DNA of 18,977 bases, taken from Deltaproteobacteria bacterium (GTDB lineage: Bacteria; Desulfobacterota; Desulfobaccia; Desulfobaccales; 0-14-0-80-60-11). Below the pieces are notes generated by a model. The model did no database searches, had not been told where the DNA came from, and saw only the letters and a list, made by a program, of their open reading frames with translations. The DNA is taken from contig JAMCQY010000169.1 of NCBI GenBank assembly GCA_023381945.1, positions 1 through 18,977 on the forward strand, in the 5' to 3' direction. Below, piece after piece: positions 6,705 through 13,767 of this stretch; positions within the stretch are counted from its first letter, which is position 1, and each line of letters opens with the position of its first letter. Position numbers and translations under genes: made by a program.

Positions 6705-6802
6705 ATCCCACTCTTGGCAAGCAGTAATTAATCTTTGGGTTATCCACTTAAATGCACATGCAGATTCTGCGGCCTTCTTTCGCGGGCGGAGTAATTCACA
6801 CA

Positions 6803-6929
6803 TATAGCGGTTGCCAAAAGTTTTTTCCGATAACCCGATGGATTGTAGGGGCGGACCCATGTGTCCGCCCGCAGGAGGGCGCACACGCGGGTGCGCCCCT
6901 ACAAGAAATTATTTTTGGCAATCGCTATA
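6803..6929. mobile_element. MITE-like nested palindromic element
   Basis: An 18-bp terminal inverted repeat (TATAGCGGTTGCCAAAAG at 6803-6820, opposite TATAGCGATTGCCAAAAA from 6912-6929) bounds a 127-bp non-coding element; 16 of 18 positions match. The ends can be read as TA duplications around TAGCG...CGCTA, as made by IS630/mariner-type transposases. Inside lies a second palindromic unit, 6843-6905. There is no transposase gene, so it would be non-autonomous. Confidence 0.5.
6843..6905. repeat. Palindromic repeat unit, copy 2 (twin hairpin)
   Basis: The ends TTGTAGGGGCG and CGCCCCTACAA are inverted repeats. Inside are two perfect 8-bp hairpins with 6-nt loops: GGGCGGAC/GTCCGCCC (6849-6870) and GGGCGCAC/GTGCGCCC (6877-6898). 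A diverged copy lies at 1243-1304. Dispersed palindromic units of this look are common between genes in environmental bacteria; their mover is unknown here. Confidence 0.7.
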
Positions 6930-6931
6930 AT
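6926..6931 (+). promoter_or_regulatory. TATAAT, candidate -10 box for the CHASE3 kinase gene
   Basis: A perfect TATAAT straddles the right end of the MITE-like element, 77 bp before the chosen kinase start. No good -35 hexamer lies at 16-18 bp (AAGAAA region), so this is only a candidate. The spacer 6602-7008 otherwise holds the sigma-54 site, the dyad and the repeats described separately; no RNA gene is apparent. Confidence 0.25.
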
Positions 6932-7008
6932 CATAAGGCGGCTTGAGAAGTTTGTTGGCAGGAGGGCTGAAAATTGACTGCTCTTTGGCGGCAATGGAAT
7001 ATGATAGA

Positions 7009-8454
7009 ATGAACGAAAATTTTAGATTGATAAGCATGGTTTCTGAAAAAAGGAAAGCTCAAACAAGTAAAAAAAATTCTTATTCCCTGGCCTCCGCCAT
7101 GGGAAAAAGACTGGTCGCAATCTGGGTAACCCTGGGGGTAGCAGTTTTTGCCACCGTTTATTTAGTTACCTTCCAGGAGAAGCTGCGGCTGGATCTGGAC
7201 CACGTGGCGCATATCCGCGAAACCCTGTCCCTGGTTTACGATCTGGAAAACCAGCTGGCGGTGGCCGAGTCCGCCGCCAGGGGTTATGCCCTTACCAAAG
7301 ACGAGAACCAGTTAGGGCAATATCAGGCAGCTAACAAAGAGATAGACCGGGCCTTTGCCGCCCTTTATCAACTGACTGTTTATGAAGCGGGCCGCCGGAA
7401 GCTCCTGGATGGGCTCAAACCCCTCATCGAAAAACGGCAGGCCCTGTTCCAGAAATTCATCGACTTGTCCCAGCAAAGCGAAGGAGAAAAAGAAAGACAG
7501 GCCGTGCTCAAGGATGGCGCCAAGCTGCAGGATCGGATCAGGAAGAGCCTGGAAAAACTGGAGGATCGGGAAAATAGATTGCTCAATCCTCAATGGGCCC
7601 GAGAGCTGCGCAGGGCCAGGATCATTGTCTGGGTTCTCACCGCCGGCGCCTTCGCCAGTTTTTCCCTCCTTTTTGTGCTGGTCTATCTCCTCAACCGGGA
7701 GATCGGAGTCCGCAAACAGGCGGAAAGCCAAGTGGCTGCTTATCAGGACAACCTGCGGTCCCTGGCGTCCTCCTTGTCCCTGGCGGAAGAGCGGGAACGC
7801 CGGCGGTTGGCGGTCTACCTCCACGATCAGATCGGCCACACCCTGGCCCTGGCCAACATCAAGCTGGGGGAATTGCAAAAATCCCTCGGCCATTATCCTG
7901 GATTTCCCACCTCGGAACTGGAAAAGACCGGCAGCCTCCTGGAACAGGCCATCCGGGACACCCATTCGTTGACATTCAAGATCAGCTCCCCCATACTCTA
8001 TGAATTGGGATTGACCGCCGCCCTGGAGTGGCTGACGGAACAAGTCCAAAAAGACCATGGTATCTCCACCAGGTTTATAGCCGTGGGCCGCACCGACCCC
8101 TTGGACGACGATATCCGGGTTCTTCTCTTTCAAGCAGTCAATGAACTGTTGGTCAACGTAGTGAAACATGCTCAAGCTAAAAACATCGAGGTCTCAATCC
8201 AACGGAAAGATGGGAACCTGACAGTTAATGTGGGGGATGACGGGGTGGGTTTCCAGATGCCCCAGATCGGGCCGCCGCGCCGGGCGAGGTGCGGATTTGG
8301 CCTGTTCAGCATCAGGGAGCGCTTACGTCCCTACGGCGGCATTCTGGAAGTGCAGTCCGAGCCTGAGGCCGGCACTCACATCACGCTGACAGTACCTCTG
8401 GCAAACGCGGTCACCGCAGATAAATCCTATGACCACCAAAATTCTCCTGGCTGA
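7009..8454 (+). CDS. CHASE3 sensor histidine kinase (NarX/HisKA_3 type)
   Basis: The product has 481 residues from the chosen ATG, with GGA 10 nt upstream. The frame is open to a TTG at 6943 and an ATG at 6994, so the start is uncertain. A Lys/Arg-rich N-terminus is followed by a membrane segment at about 33-54, a helical periplasmic CHASE3-like domain at about 58-198, a second membrane segment at about 204-227, a short coiled linker, and a HisKA_3 dimerisation domain with RRRLAVYLHDQIGHTLA (His272). The HATPase domain has NELLVNVVKHA (378-388), DDGVGF (410-415) and GFGLFSIRER (429-438). It should autophosphorylate and pass phosphate to the NarL-type regulator whose gene overlaps its end by 26 nt. 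The stimulus is unknown. It is divergent from the Usp operon. Confidence 0.9.
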   Translation: MNENFRLISMVSEKRKAQTSKKNSYSLASAMGKRLVAIWVTLGVAVFATVYLVTFQEKLRLDLDHVAHIRETLSLVYDLENQLAVAESAARGYALTKDENQLGQYQAANKEIDRAFAALYQLTVYEAGRRKLLDGLKPLIEKRQALFQKFIDLSQQSEGEKERQAVLKDGAKLQDRIRKSLEKLEDRENRLLNPQWARELRRARIIVWVLTAGAFASFSLLFVLVYLLNREIGVRKQAESQVAAYQDNLRSLASSLSLAEERERRRLAVYLHDQIGHTLALANIKLGELQKSLGHYPGFPTSELEKTGSLLEQAIRDTHSLTFKISSPILYELGLTAALEWLTEQVQKDHGISTRFIAVGRTDPLDDDIRVLLFQAVNELLVNVVKHAQAKNIEVSIQRKDGNLTVNVGDDGVGFQMPQIGPPRRARCGFGLFSIRERLRPYGGILEVQSEPEAGTHITLTVPLANAVTADKSYDHQNSPG

Positions 8455-9076
8455 TGATCACCAAATCATGCGGGAAGGCTTGGTCGCCTTGCTGGAGCGG
8501 GAAACCGGCCTGCAGGTGGTGGGGGAGGCCGGCGATGGCCGGGCTGCTGTGCGCCTGGCCCGGGAACTCGGCCCCGATGTGGTAGTTATGGATGTCACCA
8601 TGCCGGACCTAAACGGCATCGACGCCGCCCGCCAGATTCTCGAGGAAAACCGGCAGATCAAGGTCATCGCTCTGTCCATGCACGCCGACCGCCGCTTTGT
8701 TAAAGGGATGCTCCAGGCCGGGGCCTCGGGCTATCTCCTGAAACATTCCGCCTCACAGGAACTCATCAAGGCCATCAAGCTGGTCATAGCCAACCAGGTC
8801 TATCTGAGCCCCGAGGTGGCCGGAGTAGTAGTGGAAGACTACAAATCTCCGGCCCCTGACACCTCTGCGTTTGCAGTGCTGACTCCCAGGGAACGGGAAG
8901 TGCTGCAACTTTTCGCCGAGGGCAAGAATCCCCGGCAGATCGCCGCCACCTTGCACCTGGGCCTAAAAACCGTGGAAGCCTACCGACGTCAGATCATGGA
9001 GAAGCTGGATTTCCAAAGCTTCGCCGAGCTCATCAAGTACGCCATCCGAGAAGGACTCACCTCCCTGGACTCCTGA
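8429..9076 (+). CDS. NarL/FixJ-family response regulator
   Basis: The product has 215 residues. The receiver domain shows Asp9/Asp10, phosphoacceptor Asp55 (VVVMDVTMPDLNG), Ser83 and Lys105. A LuxR-type helix-turn-helix covers residues 151-208 (LTPREREVLQLFAEGKNPRQ, then LKTVEAYRRQIMEKL). Length and layout are standard for NarL-type activators. The ATG lies inside the 3' end of the kinase gene (26-nt overlap), so both are made together as a cognate pair. It probably regulates the glycosyltransferase gene that follows by 157 nt, its own operon, or distant targets; no site was recognised. Confidence 0.93.
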   Translation: MTTKILLADDHQIMREGLVALLERETGLQVVGEAGDGRAAVRLARELGPDVVVMDVTMPDLNGIDAARQILEENRQIKVIALSMHADRRFVKGMLQAGASGYLLKHSASQELIKAIKLVIANQVYLSPEVAGVVVEDYKSPAPDTSAFAVLTPREREVLQLFAEGKNPRQIAATLHLGLKTVEAYRRQIMEKLDFQSFAELIKYAIREGLTSLDS

Positions 9077-9120
9077 CCCCTCCTTTGGAGTCCCTGCCCT
9101 CCTCCATCGGCTTCTGGAGG
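9067..9120 (+). other. Two hairpins after the NarL regulator gene
   Basis: GGACTCC/GGAGTCC (9067-9073 with 9087-9093) begins in the last codons, and CCTCCA/TGGAGG (9101-9106 with 9115-9120) follows. Neither has a T-run, so any termination would be weak or factor-dependent, and read-through to the glycosyltransferase is plausible. Confidence 0.35.
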
Positions 9121-9233
9121 AACCGCCATCGGCTCACCAAGAATTAGTGATCCGCCAATAGTCAGGACCCAGCCGTTCAGGCCATAATTCCCTTCAAAAG
9201 TAAATCCATTTTCTGACGTTGGAGAGCTTTCTC

Positions 9234-10604
9234 ATGCAAGTATCAGCCACTGCGGTCAAGACCGCGGCCGATTTCAGATCTGCGGTGCGAGTTACCGACC
9301 GTTTCAAGACCATAGATTTCCTGGTAAAACTCTTTGTGCCCCTGGGGCTGCTGGTTTCCCTCTGGACGGCTCTGGAAATTGGTTCGCTAAGCGGCTACCT
9401 GGCCTTGTTCTCTTCCCAGACCTACCACAGACCCCTGGTAGCCGTAGGGGCGGCTTACAGTCTGGCCTTTCTGGTTTTTCAAGCCGTACGCACCTACTTC
9501 TGGTGCCGTTACCGGCCTTTTCCCTTGCCTCCCGGGCGCCTCCCCAAGGTCACGGTCATTATCCCGGCTTACAATGAGGGAGCCATGGTGGAAAAGGCCC
9601 TTTATTCCGTGGCCTCAGCCGATTACCCCGCCGACCGGCTGGAGATTTTCTGTATCGATGACGGCTCCAAGGACGACACCTGGAAGTACATGCAGCGGGC
9701 CCAGTCCCGCTTTCCCGAGCTGATTGGCTTAATCCGCTTTCCGAAAAACCGGGGCAAAAGGGAGGCGCTCTATGCCGGTTTTACCCAGGGGACCGGGGAA
9801 TATTTCGTCACCGTGGACTCGGACAGCGTCGTTGCACCGGATACCCTGAAACAGATCGTGGCTCCCATGCTCCAAGACCCCGAGATCGGGGCAGTGGCCG
9901 GCAACGTCAAGGTCTACAACCGTTCGGCTAATTTGATCACCCGCATGCTATGGGTGCGCTTTGTCCTGTCCTTTGATTTCCTGCGGGCCTCCCAGTCAGG
10001 CTACCGCTTCGTCTTTTGCACCCCGGGGGCCCTGTCGGCTTACCGCCGCGCCGCCATCGCCCCGGTTCTGGAGGAATGGCGCCACCAGACTTTCTTAGGC
10101 TCCGCCTGCACCATCGGCGAAGACAGGGCCTTTACCAATCTGGTGCTGCGCCGGGGATATCACACGGTATACCAGCGAAGCGCCGTGGTTTATACCACGG
10201 TCCCCGAGACTTATCAGGGGATGTGCCGCATGTTCCTGCGCTGGGACCGGAGCAACTTCCGGGAGTCCTTCATCCAACTGACCTACATGTTCACACGGTA
10301 CCGCCAACACCACCGGGTCCTTCCCATCCTGGACTTTTTCGTGCGGGAACTGGAGTTTCCGCTCTCCTGCATCTTCGTTCCCGTGCTGCTGGTAACCATC
10401 TGCCTGTATCCCCTGGTCTTGATAAAATTCGTCACGGCCCTGGCGTTGATCTCGTTTATCCTGACGATCTACTACATCCGCGTGGAAAGGGATATGGACT
10501 TTGTCTACGGCGTGGTCTATTCCTTTTACGCCTTCCTGCTCCTGAAGTGGATCCGGCCATTCGCCTTTCTCACGTTAAAAAATGGTCGTTGGCTGACCCG
10601 CTGA
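9234..10604 (+). CDS. Membrane family 2 glycosyltransferase (hyaluronan/chitin-synthase-like)
   Basis: The product has 456 residues from ATG 9234, chosen over TTG 9219 because GGAG lies 9 nt upstream of the ATG. Two N-terminal membrane segments (about 27-50 and 67-89) precede a GT2 domain: VTVIIPAYNEG, then CIDDGSKDD (Asp143/Asp144), VTVDSDS (195-198) and the catalytic-base region GEDR (295-298). The segment that normally holds QxxRW reads RMFLRWDRS: Arg and Trp are present but Gln is replaced. Further membrane segments lie at about 375-415 and 423-447, and the tail LTLKNGRWLTR resembles NodC/hyaluronan synthase ends. It should polymerise a beta-linked polysaccharide from UDP-sugars and move it across the inner membrane. 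The missing Gln makes processivity uncertain. It is probably controlled by the preceding two-component pair. Confidence 0.85.
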   Translation: MQVSATAVKTAADFRSAVRVTDRFKTIDFLVKLFVPLGLLVSLWTALEIGSLSGYLALFSSQTYHRPLVAVGAAYSLAFLVFQAVRTYFWCRYRPFPLPPGRLPKVTVIIPAYNEGAMVEKALYSVASADYPADRLEIFCIDDGSKDDTWKYMQRAQSRFPELIGLIRFPKNRGKREALYAGFTQGTGEYFVTVDSDSVVAPDTLKQIVAPMLQDPEIGAVAGNVKVYNRSANLITRMLWVRFVLSFDFLRASQSGYRFVFCTPGALSAYRRAAIAPVLEEWRHQTFLGSACTIGEDRAFTNLVLRRGYHTVYQRSAVVYTTVPETYQGMCRMFLRWDRSNFRESFIQLTYMFTRYRQHHRVLPILDFFVRELEFPLSCIFVPVLLVTICLYPLVLIKFVTALALISFILTIYYIRVERDMDFVYGVVYSFYAFLLLKWIRPFAFLTLKNGRWLTR

Positions 10605-10701
10605 AGTTTGCCTGAGTTTTCTCCCATAGCAGACTGCTTTGCGAAAATAGGTGACTCACCAGGAAAGGATTTAATTATGCAATACTTGGAGGTGGGTTGG
10701 G

Positions 10702-10719
10702 CAAATCATTTATGATTTG
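10702..10719. repeat. 18-bp palindrome across the NtrC-type stop codon
   Basis: CAAATCATTTATGATTTG has exact 8-bp arms and overlaps the stop codon of the sigma-54 activator gene. It lies between the converging glycosyltransferase and activator genes. The centre is too short for a good hairpin and there is no T-run, so it is not called a terminator. No other terminator was found in 10605-10709. Confidence 0.35.
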
Positions 10720-12047
10720 GATAGGCCGTACTTCTTCATCTTGCGCCAGAGGGTGGTGCGGGGCAGGTCCAGGATGCGGGCGCTGTCGCCCAGGTGGTAT
10801 TGCGTGACTTGCAGGACCTTGTGAATGTAAGCCTTCTCTTGCTCCTCCAGGGTGGACCACCGGTCCTGGCGGTTTGACGCCAGCTCCTGCAAGTCCAGGG
10901 GCAGGTCCACCAAGGTGACTTCTTCGCCTTCCGCCAGGGCCACGGCCCGCTCCATGATATTCTGCAACTCCCGGACATTCCCGGGATAGGCATAGCTCCG
11001 CAGCACCTCCTGGGCCTCCCGCTCAATCCCCCGAATCTTCTTGGCAAATTTCTGGCTAAACAGGCCCAGAAAATGGCGGAGCAGCAACGGAATGTCCTCC
11101 CGGCGCTCCATCAAGTTGGGGAGGGTGATGGTTACCACATTTAGACGGAAATAGAGGTCTTCCCGGAAGCGGCCGTCGGCCACCGCCCGTTTCAGGTCCT
11201 TATTGGTGGCGGCAATAAAGCGCAGGTCCAATTGTATCGGCTTAGTGCTCCCCACCCGGAAGATGCGATGCTCCTGAATAACCCTAAGCAGCTTGCCCTG
11301 CATGGAGGAGGGCATGTCGCCGATTTCGTCCATAAAAACCGTACCCCGGTGGGCGGTCTCCAGGATGCCGATCTTGGTGGCGATGGCGCCGGTGAAGGCG
11401 CCCCGTTCGTAGCCAAAGAGTTCGCTGGCAATGAGTTCCTCGGTGAAGCCGCCGCAGTTGAAGGCCACGAAGGGCCGGTCCCGCCGGGCGCTTTCCCGGT
11501 GGATGAGCCGAGCCACCAGTTCCTTGCCGGTGCCGCTTTCGCCCTGAATGATGACGTTACAGTCCAGAGGAGCCACCTTGCGAATGATGGTGAACACCTC
11601 TTGCATCTTAGGGCTCACCCCGATCATCTCCCCCCAGCCTTCCATGGGCTCGAGGCGGGCCTTGAGCTGACGATTCTCCTCCAGCAGGCGCTGGCGGTCT
11701 TCGACCAGGCGGGTGAGGTTACGGACTTCTTCCAGCTTCAAGGGCTTGGAGAGATAATGGAAGGCCCCGTCCTTGATGGCCGCGACCGCGGCATCCAGGG
11801 AAGCATGGCCGGTGATCAAGATAACCTCGGCCTCGGGTTGGCGAGCTTTCACCTGTCGCAGAATTTCCATGCCATTGAGGCCGGGAAGCACGACATCCAG
11901 GAAGATGAGCCCGGAGCGATGCAGCTCGAGGGCCCGGAGAAATTCTTCTCCCGAGGCGTAGGTGGCTACCGTATGGCCTTCCTTTTCCAACGCCCCTTTT
12001 AGCCTCTTTAGGACAATGATTTCATCGTCCACTACGGCAATGTTCAT
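10710..12047 (-). CDS. NtrC-family sigma-54-dependent response regulator
   Basis: The product has 445 residues. The receiver domain has Asp7/Asp8, phosphoacceptor Asp51 (LIFLDVVLPGLNG), Thr79 and Lys101. A coiled linker (about 110-135) follows. The AAA+ domain contains Walker A GESGTGKE (169-176), an intact GAFTGA loop (216-221) for sigma-54 contact, and Walker B GTVFMDEIG (235-243). A Fis-type helix-turn-helix at about 412-441 ends the protein (DSARILDLPRTTLWRKMKKYGL). All residues needed for activation of sigma-54 promoters are present. The start has a GAGGA ribosome site. It lies 54 nt downstream of its kinase gene. The only convincing sigma-54 promoter in the window is that of the Usp/permease operon, making that a candidate target. 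Confidence 0.95.
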   Translation of the reverse strand: MNIAVVDDEIIVLKRLKGALEKEGHTVATYASGEEFLRALELHRSGLIFLDVVLPGLNGMEILRQVKARQPEAEVILITGHASLDAAVAAIKDGAFHYLSKPLKLEEVRNLTRLVEDRQRLLEENRQLKARLEPMEGWGEMIGVSPKMQEVFTIIRKVAPLDCNVIIQGESGTGKELVARLIHRESARRDRPFVAFNCGGFTEELIASELFGYERGAFTGAIATKIGILETAHRGTVFMDEIGDMPSSMQGKLLRVIQEHRIFRVGSTKPIQLDLRFIAATNKDLKRAVADGRFREDLYFRLNVVTITLPNLMERREDIPLLLRHFLGLFSQKFAKKIRGIEREAQEVLRSYAYPGNVRELQNIMERAVALAEGEEVTLVDLPLDLQELASNRQDRWSTLEEQEKAYIHKVLQVTQYHLGDSARILDLPRTTLWRKMKKYGLSKS

Positions 12048-12081
12048 CTTTTCCTCAAGCCTGATGCAGCAGCACCGTCTC

Positions 12082-12123
12082 TTCTGCTTACTGTTCGCTG
12101 CTCACTGCTCACTGCTCACTGTT
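12082..12123 (-). repeat. Heptanucleotide tandem array (six 7-bp units)
   Basis: Read on the minus strand the units are AACAGTG, AGCAGTG, AGCAGTG, AGCAGCG, AACAGTA and AGCAGAA (consensus ARCAGTG). The array covers the last codons and stop of the kinase gene and part of the spacer before the NtrC gene. Being 7 bp long it shifts frame each unit, so unit number sets the kinase C-terminus. Confidence 0.75.
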
Positions 12124-13556
12124 CTATGCACCGGCAGGACTACCGTGAAGGTCGAGCCCCGGCCTTTCTGGCTCTCCACCTCGAGGTGGCCGCCATGCTT
12201 TTCCACGATGCCGTAACTGACGGACAACCCCAGGCCCGTGCCCCGGCCCACCTGTTTGGTGGTGTAAAAGGGATCGAAGATGCGGGGCAGGTCCCCAGGA
12301 TCGATGCCGATGCCGGTGTCCTTCACTTCCACCTTCAGCCATTGGCCGTCCTGAGGCTTGTAGGCACGTATATTAAGGTTGCCGCCGTCCAGCATAGCCT
12401 GGATAGCATTGATGAAGAGGTTGAGAAAGACCTGTTGCAGGCTCTTGCGATCACCAAGGACCTCGGGCAAGTCCCGGGGCAGATCGGCGTCCACATGAAT
12501 ACCGGAAAGGGATAACTGGTTGCGCACCAGTTTCAAGGTATCCTGGATGACCCCGTCGATGCCCAGGGGCACGAATTCGGGATGCTCGGTGCGGGAGAAG
12601 TCCAAAAGCCCCTTAACTATTTCGGAGGCCCGCTCCGCCTGGCCCAAGATGTCCTGTATCAGGCCCTGGGCCTCTTCCTGGGGAAGCTCGCGAAAATCTT
12701 CTTTGAGGGCCTCGGCAGTGAGGACGATATTATTAATGGGATTGTTGAGCTCGTGGGCAATGCCGGAAGTGAGAGTGCCCACCGCGGCGATTTTGCGCGA
12801 TTGCACCAGTTCTTCCTGATGCACCTCCAGCTCGTGGATCATGCGATTGAAGGCCCGAAACATGGCAAAAAATTCCTCGGAGGAGGATTCCGGCTGGGGA
12901 ATAGGAGTGAAATCACCGTGGGCGATCTTGTCCATGGCCTGCTGCATCTGGAAGAGAGGCCGCACCAGCATGCGGCTCAGATAAAAAGCGATGAGAACGC
13001 CCAGGGCGAGGAAGACCGTTACCGAACCGACGAACAGGACTACGGCCCGCTGGAACAAACGGTCAATCTGACGCCGCTCCTCTTTCTCCCAGCGCTCGGC
13101 ATGATTCAGGAGATTTTGCCCCAGATCGCGCAGGGCCTCTTCCTCTTGCTCGAATTTGGGGCTTCCGGGAGCGTGTTCTTTGAGGTTTGATTCAATCTGT
13201 CCCAAAACTTCCTGATATTGCTTCAGGGTTTTATAAAACTCTGGCGCCCGGGGGTCTTGCTTCAGGCGTAAGATTTCGGCCTCATGATCGAGATAGAGCT
13301 CAGCCACATGATTGGTAAATTGCCGGGCTTCCTGCAGACTGGCCGCCTGATGATAAAGAAAGAAATTTTTTTCAAAACGGCGGGTCTCCAGCAGACTCTG
13401 GAACAAATCGTCGGTGAGTTCCAGCAACCGCAAGCGGTGCCCAATTTCCCGATGCACCTGAAAGCTGAAAACTGCGAACACCAGGACCGCCAGGACGCTG
13501 AACAGAAAAGCTAGGATAATCTTGCGCCTGATCTTGTAAGTGGCTTTTTTTATCAA
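12102..13556 (-). CDS. HAMP sensor histidine kinase, partner of NtrC-type regulator
   Basis: The product has 484 residues. A membrane segment at about 12-32, a helical periplasmic sensor domain at about 35-168, and a second membrane segment at about 171-193 are followed by HAMP (about 194-245). HisKA has GIAHELNNP with phosphoacceptor His268. The HATPase domain has NLFINAIQAM (379-388), DTGIGI (413-418) and GRGTGLGL (437-444). The start is TTG, directly preceded by an in-frame TAA. No ATG occurs before the first membrane segment, and the ribosome site (GGAGA, about 13 nt away) is poor, so expression may be low. The last residues and stop lie in a heptanucleotide repeat. It is an NtrB/ZraS-like kinase for the regulator encoded next; the ligand is unknown. 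Confidence 0.92.
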   Translation of the reverse strand: MIKKATYKIRRKIILAFLFSVLAVLVFAVFSFQVHREIGHRLRLLELTDDLFQSLLETRRFEKNFFLYHQAASLQEARQFTNHVAELYLDHEAEILRLKQDPRAPEFYKTLKQYQEVLGQIESNLKEHAPGSPKFEQEEEALRDLGQNLLNHAERWEKEERRQIDRLFQRAVVLFVGSVTVFLALGVLIAFYLSRMLVRPLFQMQQAMDKIAHGDFTPIPQPESSSEEFFAMFRAFNRMIHELEVHQEELVQSRKIAAVGTLTSGIAHELNNPINNIVLTAEALKEDFRELPQEEAQGLIQDILGQAERASEIVKGLLDFSRTEHPEFVPLGIDGVIQDTLKLVRNQLSLSGIHVDADLPRDLPEVLGDRKSLQQVFLNLFINAIQAMLDGGNLNIRAYKPQDGQWLKVEVKDTGIGIDPGDLPRIFDPFYTTKQVGRGTGLGLSVSYGIVEKHGGHLEVESQKGRGSTFTVVLPVHRTVSSEQ

Positions 13557-13629
13557 TTAAGTGGTCCGTTCTCCATATAAGCGGGAAACTAATTTTTACA
13601 GCAATAGTATTTAAAATTTAACAAGAAGT

Positions 13630-13650
13630 TTTGGTTAGATCAATAAGAAA
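13630..13650 (-). promoter_or_regulatory. Weak sigma-70-like promoter for the HAMP kinase gene
   Basis: On the minus strand TTGATC is followed after 17 bases by TAAATT, roughly 70-90 bp before the TTG start and immediately downstream of the dyad at 13651-13665. No GG-N10-GC sigma-54 element was found on this strand between the dyad and the gene. Confidence 0.25.
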
Positions 13651-13665
13651 GTTTCATTTTGAAAC
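13651..13665. promoter_or_regulatory. Dyad GTTTCATTTTGAAAC, candidate regulator site B
   Basis: This 15-bp dyad differs at one central base from the core of the palindrome at 6686-6704. It lies 95-109 bp upstream of the HAMP kinase start, in the upstream region of the kinase/NtrC pair, so autoregulation is possible. Confidence 0.5.
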
Positions 13666-13710
13666 ATGCTCATCTTGGAACACTGCCAGCGGTAAAATCT
13701 AGGAGAAACC

Positions 13711-13740
13711 AAAAAAGGTGGCCCATCAGCCACCTTTTTA
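13711..13740. terminator. Strong bidirectional intrinsic terminator
   Basis: AAAAA-GGTGGC, loop CCATCA, GCCACC-TTTTT forms a perfect 11-bp stem with U-runs in both directions. It lies 28 bp past the stop of the TPR gene at 13768 and closes the Tad-associated transcript, separating it from the kinase/NtrC unit. Confidence 0.9.
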
Positions 13741-13767
13741 GGGAAGGTCTATTGGTTTACGGATGAT

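Noticed and set aside
1218..6929. CRISPR array or tRNA in the palindromic spacers
   Set aside because: The repeats are two diverged copies of a twin hairpin about 5.6 kb apart, with no regular spacers and no cloverleaf or anticodon arm.
7312..8175. 287-codon minus-strand frame
   Set aside because: It is antisense to the CHASE3 histidine kinase, whose domains are complete on the plus strand.
13675..13692. GG-N10-GC (TTGGAACACTGCCAGC) on the plus strand
   Set aside because: The spacing fits sigma-54, but the -12 half is poor. The dyad is only about 12 bp away, and transcription would run straight into the terminator at 13711-13740 with no gene or clear small RNA.
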